From Bacillus sp. N1-1 (GTDB taxonomy: Bacteria > Bacillota > Bacilli > Bacillales > Guptibacillaceae), in NCBI RefSeq assembly GCF_009818105.1, contig NZ_CP046564.1:1860001-1924000 (forward strand): DNA of 64,000 nucleotides, written 5' to 3'. The notes beneath the pieces are model-generated. The model saw only the letters and a list, made by a program, of their open reading frames with translations. It did no database searches and was not told the DNA's origin. The position numbers and the translations under genes are program-made. Positions 41,723-50,385 of this stretch are shown in pieces (position 1 is the stretch's first letter; the number at the start of each line of letters is the position of its first letter).

Positions 41723-42379
41723 ATGAGAAAAATGCAGGGAGAAGAGTTCGATTCACTCGTATCCTTTTTTGATGATATGGCACGAACAAAGTGGCTTGGT
41801 GCCGTTCATGATGAATTAAAACAAGCTTCAGGTTCATGGGAAGAAAAATCCGTACTCGATGTAGGGTGTGGAACAGGGAGACTTCTTCTTCGTGGTGTTG
41901 AGGAAGCGAGCATGCTGACAGGTGTTGATCTATCATCTGAAATGGTTAAAGCAAGCAAACAAAACTTCTTCTTTTTAAATCGATCAAATAAAAGTCATTT
42001 TTCTGAAGGAGACGCATGCAACCTTACGTTTGAGGATGACACGTTTGATTTGTCTCTATCAACGTGCGTCATGTTTCTTTTACCTGAGCCTGAAGCAGGC
42101 ATGAAAGAGATGATTCGCGTAACAAAAGAAGGCGGGAAGGTTGTGATGTTAAATCCGTCTTTACAAATGGACCAAATGGCAGCTTTCTCATATGCAAAAA
42201 AGCATAACATGAGCGGTTTTGAACAAACTTCTTTGCTAAAATGGTCGAATGTTTCAACGAAAAGGCACCGCTACTCACCAAATCAGTTAAGTGAAAAGCT
42301 AAAAGGTCTAGGTGCGAAGGAAACAAAACATGTTGAAGTACTAGATGGTTTAGCCATTATTACAGTTGCATCGTTATAA
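41723..42379 (+). CDS. Class I SAM-dependent methyltransferase, substrate unknown
   Basis: The Rossmann-type methyltransferase motif I VLDVGCGTGRLLL (about residues 42-54), motif II TGVDLSSEMV, and the acidic pair before FDLSLSTCVMFLLPEPE resemble UbiE/small-molecule methyltransferases (Methyltransf_11 type). The length is 218 residues. AGGAGGG precedes the ATG. It starts ten bases after pyrE with no terminator between, so it should be co-transcribed and PyrR-controlled, although nothing in its sequence ties it to pyrimidines. I do not recognise a specific orthologue. A bidirectional terminator follows. Confidence 0.8.
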   Translation: MRKMQGEEFDSLVSFFDDMARTKWLGAVHDELKQASGSWEEKSVLDVGCGTGRLLLRGVEEASMLTGVDLSSEMVKASKQNFFFLNRSNKSHFSEGDACNLTFEDDTFDLSLSTCVMFLLPEPEAGMKEMIRVTKEGGKVVMLNPSLQMDQMAAFSYAKKHNMSGFEQTSLLKWSNVSTKRHRYSPNQLSEKLKGLGAKETKHVEVLDGLAIITVASL

Positions 42380-42380
42380 A

Positions 42381-42414
42381 AAAGGTTCCCGCTAAATTTA
42401 GCGGGAACCTTTTT
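42381..42414. terminator. Bidirectional terminator between pyr operon and rqcH
   Basis: AAAGGTTCCCGCTAAA is a near-perfect palindrome with TTTAGCGGGAACCTTT, flanked by A's and T's. It can stop the pyr operon transcript on the plus strand and rqcH on the minus strand. Confidence 0.92.
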
Positions 42415-42416
42415 CG

Positions 42417-44114
42417 TTACTTCTTCATCCTAAAAACAAGATCTTGATCAGGTGTAACATATAACGTATTTTGCTGATCATATGTCACAAATCCGGGTTT
42501 TGCACCATTTGGTTTTTTAACGTGACGCACTTCCGTGTAATCAACTGGAACAGAACCAGACTCACGTGCTTTACTGAAGTAGGCAGCGAGATTAGCTGCT
42601 TCAAGTAGCGTTTCCTCTGTATATTCCTTACTTCGAATCACAACGTGTGATCCAGGAATATCTTTCGTATGAAGCCACGTTTCGCTTCGGGCGGCCAACT
42701 TATTTGTTAAATACTCATTTTGTTTATTATTCTTCCCAACAAGAATTTCGGTACCGTCAGAAGAAAGATAAACATCAAGCTGAGGTTTTGTTGGCTTTGA
42801 TTTTTTCTTTTTGCGTCGCTTCTTAATGTAACCTTCTTCTTCAAGCTCTTCCCGAATTTCCTCGATATCTCGAGGTGAAGCAGAAGTTAGCTGCTGAATG
42901 AGCTGTTCAAGGTAAGCAATTTCTTGATGAGCCATCGTAATCTGCTCTTCAAGAACGGAAATGGAATTTTTTGCTTTGCTGTATCGCTTGAAATAAGCTT
43001 GAGCGTTCTCAGACGGCGTTTTTTGTGGATTCAGTTCGATATGAACTGTTCCACCATCTTCATCATAATAGTTTTGAATTTCTACTTGTTTATCGCCTCG
43101 TTTTACTACATGCATATTTGCTGTTAACAGCTCGCCAAGCAGTTGATAAGTGTCAGCCTCCTGGGCTTGTTCGATCGTACGTGATAGCTTCTTAATTTTT
43201 TTCTCGTTTTTCTTTAATTCATTTGATAGAAAACGTTCGAGATCATTTGACTGCTGTTTAACACGATCACGATCGGCTTTCCCATAATAGAAACGGTCGA
43301 GCAGTTCACTAGCGGAGTCAAATGCTCTTTTTTCCCCAGCTAAGTGGGTAAGCTCAACAACTGAAAAGAACTCTTTTGAACTTGTCACCATTTGCGGCGC
43401 GTAGTCGTGGTGCTCTAGTTTTTGAAAAACAGCGAAGAAAGCTTCAGGTAGCGTTGAGCGATTTGCAAGGCCAGCTCTATGAATCACTTCATTTGCGATG
43501 AGAGGTGAAACTCCACCAAAAGCTTGCACGAGCTGCTGGCTCAATTTCCCGGCGTTAAAATCGATTTGCCTTAGAAAATCATCTCTTGTTAAACCAAATG
43601 GCGAAACTTTGTTTTGCGCAGGGGGAGCGATATAATCCTGCCCCGGAAGTACCGTTCGATGTCTGTTTACAGACGGAGAAAGGTGCTTAATGCTATCTAA
43701 AATCATGTTCGATTCATTTAATAGAATCACGTTACTATGGCGCCCCATAATTTCAGCAACTAATGTTCTAGTCGTTAAATCGCCAAGATCATTTCGTGCT
43801 TTAAACGTAATGTGGATGATTCGTTCATTTTCAATTTGTTTAATTTCTTCCACAATACTACCTTCTAAGTGCTTACGAAGCAGCATGCAGAACATTGGTG
43901 GTTCTTTTGGATTCGCATAAGATTCCTGCGTAATTTGAATTCTTGCATAAGATGGATTAGCTGATAAAAGCAGCTGATGGTTTTTCCCACCAGAACGAAT
44001 CACAAGTAATAAATCAGTCGCATAGGGCTGATAGATTTTTGTGACGCGCCCACCTTTTAGTTGTTCATTCGTTTCATGTGCAACGGCTCTCATTACCATA
44101 CCGTCAAAAGACAT
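42417..44114 (-). CDS. rqcH: RqcH, ribosome quality-control NFACT protein
   Basis: Bacterial Rqc2 homologue that binds stalled 50S subunits and adds C-terminal alanine tails to mark nascent chains for degradation; earlier annotated as fibronectin-binding protein. The N-terminal NFACT-N domain starts [13 protein letters not shown] and contains [16 protein letters not shown]. Helix-hairpin and coiled-coil regions (about residues 280-440) follow. The C-terminal NFACT-R domain has [29 protein letters not shown] and [14 protein letters not shown] chose the ATG at 44114 (AGGTG six bases upstream; B. subtilis-like start); a GTG nine bases earlier is less likely. The predicted length is 565 residues. 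It is divergent from the calcium ATPase gene. Confidence 0.94.
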   Translation of the reverse strand: MSFDGMVMRAVAHETNEQLKGGRVTKIYQPYATDLLLVIRSGGKNHQLLLSANPSYARIQITQESYANPKEPPMFCMLLRKHLEGSIVEEIKQIENERIIHITFKARNDLGDLTTRTLVAEIMGRHSNVILLNESNMILDSIKHLSPSVNRHRTVLPGQDYIAPPAQNKVSPFGLTRDDFLRQIDFNAGKLSQQLVQAFGGVSPLIANEVIHRAGLANRSTLPEAFFAVFQKLEHHDYAPQMVTSSKEFFSVVELTHLAGEKRAFDSASELLDRFYYGKADRDRVKQQSNDLERFLSNELKKNEKKIKKLSRTIEQAQEADTYQLLGELLTANMHVVKRGDKQVEIQNYYDEDGGTVHIELNPQKTPSENAQAYFKRYSKAKNSISVLEEQITMAHQEIAYLEQLIQQLTSASPRDIEEIREELEEEGYIKKRRKKKKSKPTKPQLDVYLSSDGTEILVGKNNKQNEYLTNKLAARSETWLHTKDIPGSHVVIRSKEYTEETLLEAANLAAYFSKARESGSVPVDYTEVRHVKKPNGAKPGFVTYDQQNTLYVTPDQDLVFRMKK

Positions 44115-44152
44115 ATCGTTCACCTACATTCCTATCACTAGACATTATTCTT

Positions 44153-44181
44153 AGTATAGCATTTTTTTGAGCTTGTCTGAA
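44153..44181 (-). promoter_or_regulatory. Promoter of rqcH
   Basis: On the minus strand, TTCAGA, a 17-base spacer, then TATACT, with an extended TGC. The leader to the ATG is about 30 bases. Confidence 0.65.
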
Positions 44182-44229
44182 TATAGTTGAATTATTAGCG
44201 ACATTACGTGCAGGATCGGGGTGTAGATC

Positions 44230-46914
44230 ATGAACTGGTATAACATGACAAAGGGAGAAGTTGTTGAGGAATTGGAGACAAGCGAGGGGGGAATTAGTTC
44301 CGATGAAGTAGAGAGAAGAAGAAAAGTTTTTGGACTAAATCAATTAGATGAAGCAGAACGACCATCGATGATCTTGATGTTTTTAGCCCAATTCAAAGAC
44401 TTTATGGTCGTCGTCCTCCTGGCGGCTACGCTTATATCGGGATTACTTGGAGAGTATCTTGATGCGATCGCCATTATCCTAATCATCCTAATGAACGGGA
44501 TCCTTGGCTTTGTACAAGAACGAAAAGCAGAAAAATCCCTCCAGGCATTAAAACAGTTATCATCGCCAAAGATGAAGGTGCTTCGTGATGGTGATTGGAC
44601 GACCATACCTGCATTAGAAGCGGTTGTAGGGGATATTGTTCGAATTGAAAGCGGAGACCGGATTGGGGCTGATTTACGCCTATTTACTTGTCAGGGGTTA
44701 CAAATTGAAGAATCAGCGCTTACCGGGGAATCACTACCTGTAAACAAGCATCCAGAGGCGATACGAGATGAACAACCTGGCCCTGGTGATCAGCAAAACA
44801 TGGGTTTTATGGGAACACTTGTAACGAAAGGAAAAGGCGTTGGAGTCGTGACAGCAACTGGGATGAAAACAGAGATGGGAAAAATCGCTCACCTCATTCA
44901 ATCCGCTGATACGATGGAAACGCCTCTTCAAAATCGATTAGAGCAGTTAGGTAAAGTGCTAATAGCTGCAGCCCTTCTTTTAACGGCACTAGTTGTCGTG
45001 CTAGGGATTATTCAGGGACGCGATGTCTATAGCATGTTTTTAGCTGGTGTATCCCTCGCTGTCGCAGCCATCCCTGAAGGCTTGCCTGCAATCGTTACAA
45101 TTGCCCTTGCGATCGGCATGCAAAAAATGAGTAAACGAAAAGCCATTGTTCGAAAACTTCCATCTGTAGAAACATTAGGATGTGCGACCGTTATTTGTTC
45201 AGATAAGACCGGTACACTTACACAAAACAAAATGATGGTTACAAAGCTGTGGGCAGGCGGAGAGACGTGGGATGTTACCGGGTCTGGCTACTCTCCTTAT
45301 GGCGACTTCTTTAAAGGCAATACACGCGTTTATTCTGATGAGGAACGCTCGCTGAAGCAGCTCCTTACTTTTGGATTACTATGTAGCAATGCGAGAGTGA
45401 TGGAAAAAAGCGGCGAATACGTTCTTGACGGTGATCCAACGGAAGGGGCACTCGTTGCCGCAGCAATGAAGGCCGGATTAACGGAAGATGTGAGGGAAGA
45501 AGAATTTACAATCATCCAGGAATTCCCTTTTGACTCCAACCGAAAAATGATGAGCATAGTAGTTGAAGATTCAGTTGGAAAACGGTACGTGATCGCAAAA
45601 GGTGCACCTGATATTGTTCTTAAGCAGTGTGAATCGGTGTTATGGAGTGAGAAAAAAGCGCCGCTTCGCAAAAGCTATGAAAGAGAAATTCAGGAGCAGT
45701 TAAATGCATTTGGTGAATTAGCTCTAAGAACGATCGCCGTAGCTTTTAAACCGATCCAAAATGAAGACAATATGCTTCATAGCGTACAAGCTGAATCTCG
45801 CTTAACCTTTGTTGGATTAGAGGGAATGATCGATCCGCCACGTGAAGAAGTGAAGCAGGCTGTAGCTGATTGTAAAACCGCCGGGATCAAGACGATTATG
45901 ATTACTGGTGATCATGTGACAACAGCTAAAGCGATTGCCCATAATTTAGGGATTCTACCTGAGCGTGGCAAAGTTATGGAAGGAAGTAAGCTCTCTTCCT
46001 TGAGCGTAGAAGAACTTGAAAATCAAGTAGAAGACATATACGTGTTTGCGCGTGTATCGCCAGAACACAAATTAAAAATTGTTAAAGCTCTTCAAAATAG
46101 AGGTCACATCGTCGCGATGACAGGAGATGGGGTGAATGATGCCCCTGCGATTAAAGCTTCCAATATCGGTATTTCAATGGGAGTGACTGGGACAGACGTA
46201 GCAAAAGAATCATCATCGCTCATATTAAGCGACGACAATTTTACAACGATCAGAGCGGCAGTAGAAGAAGGGCGAAACATCTATGAAAATATTCGAAAAT
46301 TCATTCGCTATATGCTGGCCTCAAACGTTGGCGAAATTCTTGTCATGCTTTTTGCGATATTACTGATGCTGCCCCTTCCGCTCGTACCGATTCAAATTCT
46401 TTGGGTCAATCTCGTGACGGATGGGCTGCCAGCAATGGCGCTTGGGCTTGACCCTGCAGAGGGTAATGTGATGAGGCGAGATCCGCGTAAGCCAAAAGAA
46501 GGTGTTTTTGCTAGAGGATTAGGATGGAAAATCATCTCTCGCGGTATCATGATAGGAGCCTGTACACTTGCTGCCTTTATGATTTGCTATAGTGAAAATC
46601 CGAATGATCTTGTTCAGGCACAAACTGTTGCTTTCTCTACACTCGTGCTCGCTCAATTGATTCATGTGTTTGACTGTCGAAGTGAACGATCGATCTTTCA
46701 TCGTAACCCTTTTGAGAATAAGGCTCTTGTCCTTGCGGTACTATCTTCGGTTGGGTTACTGCTCGCAGTCATCTATTATGAACCTCTTCAACCGATTTTC
46801 CATACAACTTATTTATCGATGAGAGAATGGATGCTTATATTAGTCTTCTCTAGCATTCCAACGTTCCTATTAGCAGGTACAACCTTTTTTAAAAGACAAC
46901 GCCGCAGAGGGTAA
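44230..46914 (+). CDS. yloB: P-type calcium-transporting ATPase
   Basis: P2A-type cation pump like B. subtilis YloB, which is a sarcoplasmic-reticulum-type Ca2+-ATPase. The N-terminal cation ATPase domain is followed by the actuator motif ALTGESLPV, transmembrane helix 4 with the Ca-binding AAIPEGLPA, the phosphorylation site [11 protein letters not shown], and the hinge [14 protein letters not shown]-terminal membrane domain has four to six helices. The length is 894 residues. GATCGGGGTG lies before the ATG. I found no clear promoter in the 106-base divergent gap on this strand. Confidence 0.93.
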   Translation: MNWYNMTKGEVVEELETSEGGISSDEVERRRKVFGLNQLDEAERPSMILMFLAQFKDFMVVVLLAATLISGLLGEYLDAIAIILIILMNGILGFVQERKAEKSLQALKQLSSPKMKVLRDGDWTTIPALEAVVGDIVRIESGDRIGADLRLFTCQGLQIEESALTGESLPVNKHPEAIRDEQPGPGDQQNMGFMGTLVTKGKGVGVVTATGMKTEMGKIAHLIQSADTMETPLQNRLEQLGKVLIAAALLLTALVVVLGIIQGRDVYSMFLAGVSLAVAAIPEGLPAIVTIALAIGMQKMSKRKAIVRKLPSVETLGCATVICSDKTGTLTQNKMMVTKLWAGGETWDVTGSGYSPYGDFFKGNTRVYSDEERSLKQLLTFGLLCSNARVMEKSGEYVLDGDPTEGALVAAAMKAGLTEDVREEEFTIIQEFPFDSNRKMMSIVVEDSVGKRYVIAKGAPDIVLKQCESVLWSEKKAPLRKSYEREIQEQLNAFGELALRTIAVAFKPIQNEDNMLHSVQAESRLTFVGLEGMIDPPREEVKQAVADCKTAGIKTIMITGDHVTTAKAIAHNLGILPERGKVMEGSKLSSLSVEELENQVEDIYVFARVSPEHKLKIVKALQNRGHIVAMTGDGVNDAPAIKASNIGISMGVTGTDVAKESSSLILSDDNFTTIRAAVEEGRNIYENIRKFIRYMLASNVGEILVMLFAILLMLPLPLVPIQILWVNLVTDGLPAMALGLDPAEGNVMRRDPRKPKEGVFARGLGWKIISRGIMIGACTLAAFMICYSENPNDLVQAQTVAFSTLVLAQLIHVFDCRSERSIFHRNPFENKALVLAVLSSVGLLLAVIYYEPLQPIFHTTYLSMREWMLILVFSSIPTFLLAGTTFFKRQRRRG

Positions 46915-46930
46915 TTACCCTCTGTTTTTT
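46905..46930 (+). terminator. Terminator overlapping the end of yloB
   Basis: CAGAGGGTAA/TTACCCTCTG is a perfect 20-base palindrome with TTTTTT after it. It includes the yloB stop codon. Confidence 0.85.
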
Positions 46931-46964
46931 CTATTCCAGATTAATAGTAAGAAAGAGATATTCC

Positions 46965-46993
46965 TTTGTTTCAGTTTGATGAAGTGGTACAAT
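46965..46993 (+). promoter_or_regulatory. Sigma-A promoter for yloC
   Basis: TTTGTT, a 17-base spacer, then TACAAT with an extended TGG. The leader is about 25 bases. Confidence 0.6.
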
Positions 46994-47022
46994 TGGATAG
47001 AATAGCTATTGGATGTGATAAT

Positions 47023-47898
47023 ATGGTTAAGAGTATGACCGGATTTGGGAGAGCATCGCATGAGGGCGAGGATGTTCAAATAACGGTAGAAATAAAATCC
47101 GTTAACCATCGTTACTTCGATGGTACATTTCGCATGCCAAAAGCGCTCCTTCATCTCGAAGGTAGAATGAAGAAGGCCATTCAGCGCACGATTGTGCGCG
47201 GGAAAGTGGAACTTTATTTAACCATTGATGGAGCTGGTTTTCGATCATCGGACGTAAAGGTGGATTGGAATCTGCTCGACCAATACATAACGATTTTAAA
47301 ACAAGCCTCCGAACGTTACGAATTGCAAGAAGATTTGTCTGCCTCTAAGCTTTTAAACATGGATGTCTATCAAGTGACAGAGAAAGAACAAAATATCAAT
47401 CAGCTAGAGGATGAGATTTTTGCCACAATGAATTTAGCGGTCGCTCGACTTGTTGAAATGCGAGAAATTGAAGGGGAGGCCCTTGAGCAAGATATAAGGA
47501 CAAAGCTTCAAGAAATGACAGAAGTCTTAACTTCCATTTCAATGCTTTCAAATGAAGTAACATCCTCATTTGAAGCTCGCATACGCACGAAACTCGAAGG
47601 CTTTAAAGAACTTGAAGCAATCGATGAGGCTCGTATTCTAACGGAAGTGGCGTACCTTGCTGATAAAGCGAGTATCGATGAAGAAATCACACGGCTCCGT
47701 AGTCACCTAGCCCAATTCCATGATATTCTTAGTAAAGATGGTGTCGTAGGAAGGAAACTTGATTTCTTAGTGCAGGAAATGAATAGGGAGCTGAATACGA
47801 TCGGTTCCAAGTCTCAACACCATAAGATCAGCCAACACGTAGTTGATCTTAAGAGCGAAGTGGAAAAGGTTCGTGAACAGGTTCAAAATATTGAATAG
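47023..47898 (+). CDS. yloC: YicC-family endoribonuclease YloC
   Basis: YicC/YloEC protein; the family has manganese-dependent endoribonuclease activity and in E. coli affects small-RNA turnover. The N-terminal YicC domain begins KSMTGFGRAS with EIKSVNHRYFD. The C-terminal DUF1732 domain ends FLVQEMNRELNTIGSKS, a strong signature. I chose the ATG at 47023, which gives the family start; an upstream in-frame ATG at 46966 lies inside the promoter. The ribosome site (GGATGTG) is weak. The predicted length is 291 residues. The next genes remA and gmk are the standard neighbours. Confidence 0.91.
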   Translation: MVKSMTGFGRASHEGEDVQITVEIKSVNHRYFDGTFRMPKALLHLEGRMKKAIQRTIVRGKVELYLTIDGAGFRSSDVKVDWNLLDQYITILKQASERYELQEDLSASKLLNMDVYQVTEKEQNINQLEDEIFATMNLAVARLVEMREIEGEALEQDIRTKLQEMTEVLTSISMLSNEVTSSFEARIRTKLEGFKELEAIDEARILTEVAYLADKASIDEEITRLRSHLAQFHDILSKDGVVGRKLDFLVQEMNRELNTIGSKSQHHKISQHVVDLKSEVEKVREQVQNIE

Positions 47899-47967
47899 CC
47901 TGAGCGCTTTGTTTAAAATCACCCTACTGGTGTAAAAATAGAATCGTGATTCCTGGGAGGAACGACC

Positions 47968-48228
47968 ATGAGTATTAAATTAATCAATATCGGATTCGGT
48001 AACATTGTGAATGCGAACCGAATTGTTTCAATTGTTAGTCCAGAGTCGGCACCAATCAAACGAATTATCACTGTTGCAAGGGACCGCAATATGCTTGTTG
48101 ACGCAACATATGGAAGAAGAACGCGTGCCGTTATTATTTCTGATAGCGACCATGTCATTCTTTCGGCAGTCCAGCCTGAAACAGTCGCGCAGCGTCTCGT
48201 GAATAAAGACGAGCTTTCAGACGAGTAG
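47968..48228 (+). CDS. remA: RemA, biofilm matrix regulatory DNA-binding protein
   Basis: Small DNA-binding protein that activates matrix and osmoprotection genes in B. subtilis; oligomers wrap DNA. The 86-residue sequence has [30 protein letters not shown] and [20 protein letters not shown], closely matching RemA. GGGAGG precedes the ATG. It lies 69 bases after yloC and 22 before gmk. Confidence 0.94.
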   Translation: MSIKLINIGFGNIVNANRIVSIVSPESAPIKRIITVARDRNMLVDATYGRRTRAVIISDSDHVILSAVQPETVAQRLVNKDELSDE

Positions 48229-48250
48229 CATCTATAAAGTGGAGGTTAGT

Positions 48251-48862
48251 ATGGAAAAAGAACGTGGGTTGTTAATTGTTCTCTCTGGCCCTTCTGGTGT
48301 TGGAAAAGGAACAGTAAGAAAAGCTTTCATGCATAATGCGGACGAGGTACAGTATTCCATTTCTGTTACAACGCGCAAACCGCGTGAAGGCGAAGTGAAC
48401 GGGGTTGATTATTTCTTTAAATCTCATGAAGAATTTGAGGATATGATCGAAAATAATAAGCTGCTTGAATATGCCCATTACGTTGGGAACTACTATGGCA
48501 CGCCTGTTGACTATGTAGAAGAAACCTTGCAGTCTGGAAAAGATGTGTTGCTTGAGATTGAAGTTCAAGGAGCAAAGCAAGTTCGCAAACATTTTCCAGA
48601 AGGAGCTTTTATTTTCTTAATGCCTCCTAGCTTAACAGAGCTTCGCAATCGCATCGTTAACCGGGGTACGGAATCAAATGATTTAATTGATAACCGTATG
48701 GGCGTTGCGAAAGAAGAAATCGAATTGATTGATGAATACGATTATATCGTTGAAAATGATCAAGTAGAATTAGCTTGTGAGCGAATTCGTGCTATTATTA
48801 CAGCAGAGCACTTAAGACGTGATCGTCTTGCCCATAAATATAAGAATGTAACGGAGGTTTAA
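48251..48862 (+). CDS. gmk: Guanylate kinase
   Basis: Phosphorylates GMP to GDP. The P-loop is [10 protein letters not shown], the GMP-binding [19 protein letters not shown] and [11 protein letters not shown] are conserved, and 203 residues is normal. I chose the ATG at 48251, five bases after AAAGTGGAGG; a GTG at 48239 lies before the ribosome site. It is also a target of (p)ppGpp in Bacillus. It is two bases from rpoZ. Confidence 0.95.
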   Translation: MEKERGLLIVLSGPSGVGKGTVRKAFMHNADEVQYSISVTTRKPREGEVNGVDYFFKSHEEFEDMIENNKLLEYAHYVGNYYGTPVDYVEETLQSGKDVLLEIEVQGAKQVRKHFPEGAFIFLMPPSLTELRNRIVNRGTESNDLIDNRMGVAKEEIELIDEYDYIVENDQVELACERIRAIITAEHLRRDRLAHKYKNVTEV

Positions 48863-48864
48863 TA

Positions 48865-49071
48865 ATGATTTTATACCCATCGATTGACTCACTAATGGAC
48901 CGTATTGATTCAAAGTACACACTTGCAACGCTTTCTGCAAAACGTGCACGCACGATTCAACAAACAGGAAATGTTTACGTGGATCGTCCACAGTCAGTAA
49001 AGGCTGTTGGTAAAGCACTTGAAGAAGTACTTGATGGCAAACTACTTGCAGACGGTATGATAGAAGACTGA
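48865..49071 (+). CDS. rpoZ: RNA polymerase omega subunit
   Basis: Assists beta-prime folding in RNA polymerase. The 68-residue protein has the omega motif [26 protein letters not shown] lies before the ATG, within the end of gmk. The pairing with gmk is conserved across many bacteria. Confidence 0.94.
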   Translation: MILYPSIDSLMDRIDSKYTLATLSAKRARTIQQTGNVYVDRPQSVKAVGKALEEVLDGKLLADGMIED

Positions 49072-49080
49072 GTGAAAAGT

Positions 49081-49112
49081 AACAACCTATGAGAATAGGT
49101 TGTTATTTTTTT
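49081..49112 (+). terminator. Terminator after rpoZ
   Basis: AACAACCTAT pairs with ATAGGTTGTT around GAGA, followed by ATTTTTTT. Confidence 0.9.
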
Positions 49113-49176
49113 CTTGAATTAGCTGCGATTTACTATATTTATATTATGTTAACTATTTGGACGGAAGGTGAAACTT

Positions 49177-50385
49177 ATGAGTCTAAAGGGAAAGAAGATA
49201 TTGCTTTGTGTCAGTGGTGGGATTGCTGTATTTAAGGCAGCCGCTCTCACAAGTAAGCTCTATCAAACCGGTGCGGAAGTGAAGGTGTTAATGACAAAAT
49301 CTGCTACTGAATTTGTTACACCATTAACGTTTCAAACGCTTTCCAGAAATGATATTTATAAGGATACCTTTGAAGAAAAGGACCCAACATCAGTTGCCCA
49401 TATTGACGTAGCGGACTGGGCAGACCTCGTTCTTATCGCGCCTGCTACAGCAAACATAATTGGTAAGCTTGCGAATGGGATCTCAGACGATATGATGTCA
49501 ACGACGTTACTTGCTACCGAAGCTCCTGTATGGGTAGCGCCAGCAATGAATGTTCACATGTACGATCATCCCGCTGTTAAGAAAAACATGGACGTACTCC
49601 GCTCATTTGGCTGTCATTTTCTTGAGCCTGGAGAAGGGTTACTTGCATGTGGCTATGTTGGTAAGGGACGCATGGCGGAGCCTGAAGATATCCTGGCAAC
49701 GTTAGAAACGTATTTTAAAGAAGATACGAACGATTTGGCTGGGAAAAAAGTAGTCGTCACGGCAGGTCCTACGCGAGAACCAGTTGATCCTGTTCGCTAT
49801 TTTACAAATTACTCTTCTGGAAAAATGGGTTTTGCATTAGCGGAACAGGCTGCGAAACGGGGCGCTGAGGTTACATTAGTGGCAGGTCCAGTAACACTCC
49901 CAACACCTCAAGGGGTGAAGCGAATTGATGTTATAACAGCGCAGGAAATGTTCGAGTCTGTTCTACAAGCAGCTGAGACGGCTGATATTGTTATAAAAGC
50001 AGCTGCCGTTGCTGACTATCGACCTGCTGAGATTGCTTCAGAAAAAGTGAAGAAATCTGAAGGTGAGATAGTGATTGAGATGGAGCGGACGAAAGATATA
50101 CTATGGACGCTTGGACAAAAAAAGAAAAATCAAATTCTTGTTGGGTTTGCGGCAGAGTCAGAGCGGTTGGATGAATATGCACAGAAAAAGCTAGTAAAGA
50201 AAAACTTGGATTTGATTTGTGCAAACAATATTAAAGCAGAGGGTGCAGGCTTTGATAAAGATACCAATGTTATGACGCTTCTTCACCGTGATGGGGAACG
50301 CGTTGAACTTCCCCTGCAATCCAAGCATGAGGCAGCGAATCGCATTCTCGATGAAGTGAATCGATTGGACGTGACTCGTTCATGA
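49177..50385 (+). CDS. coaBC: Bifunctional phosphopantothenoylcysteine decarboxylase/synthetase
   Basis: Two steps of coenzyme A synthesis. The N-terminal flavin decarboxylase (CoaC) has the catalytic His in SVAHIDVADWADL, PATANIIGK, PAMNVHMY and the substrate-clamp Cys in LACGYVGKGRM. The C-terminal synthetase (CoaB) starts KKVVVTAGPTREPVDPVRY and has AAVADYRP. I chose the ATG at 49177, six bases after GGAAGGTG; a GTG at 49168 overlaps that site. The predicted length is 402 residues. The stop overlaps priA by four bases. Confidence 0.94.
   Translation: MSLKGKKILLCVSGGIAVFKAAALTSKLYQTGAEVKVLMTKSATEFVTPLTFQTLSRNDIYKDTFEEKDPTSVAHIDVADWADLVLIAPATANIIGKLANGISDDMMSTTLLATEAPVWVAPAMNVHMYDHPAVKKNMDVLRSFGCHFLEPGEGLLACGYVGKGRMAEPEDILATLETYFKEDTNDLAGKKVVVTAGPTREPVDPVRYFTNYSSGKMGFALAEQAAKRGAEVTLVAGPVTLPTPQGVKRIDVITAQEMFESVLQAAETADIVIKAAAVADYRPAEIASEKVKKSEGEIVIEMERTKDILWTLGQKKKNQILVGFAAESERLDEYAQKKLVKKNLDLICANNIKAEGAGFDKDTNVMTLLHRDGERVELPLQSKHEAANRILDEVNRLDVTRS

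Noticed and set aside
41718..41936. Minus-strand open frame at the start of the methyltransferase gene
   Set aside because: It is antisense to a gene with clear SAM-binding motifs and lacks a ribosome-binding site.
47901..47966. Palindromic GAATCGTGATTC and CACC/GGTG between yloC and remA as an operator
   Set aside because: They are short and without a known matching regulator. A -35/-10 pair around them (TTGTTT, TAAAAA) is too weak to list.
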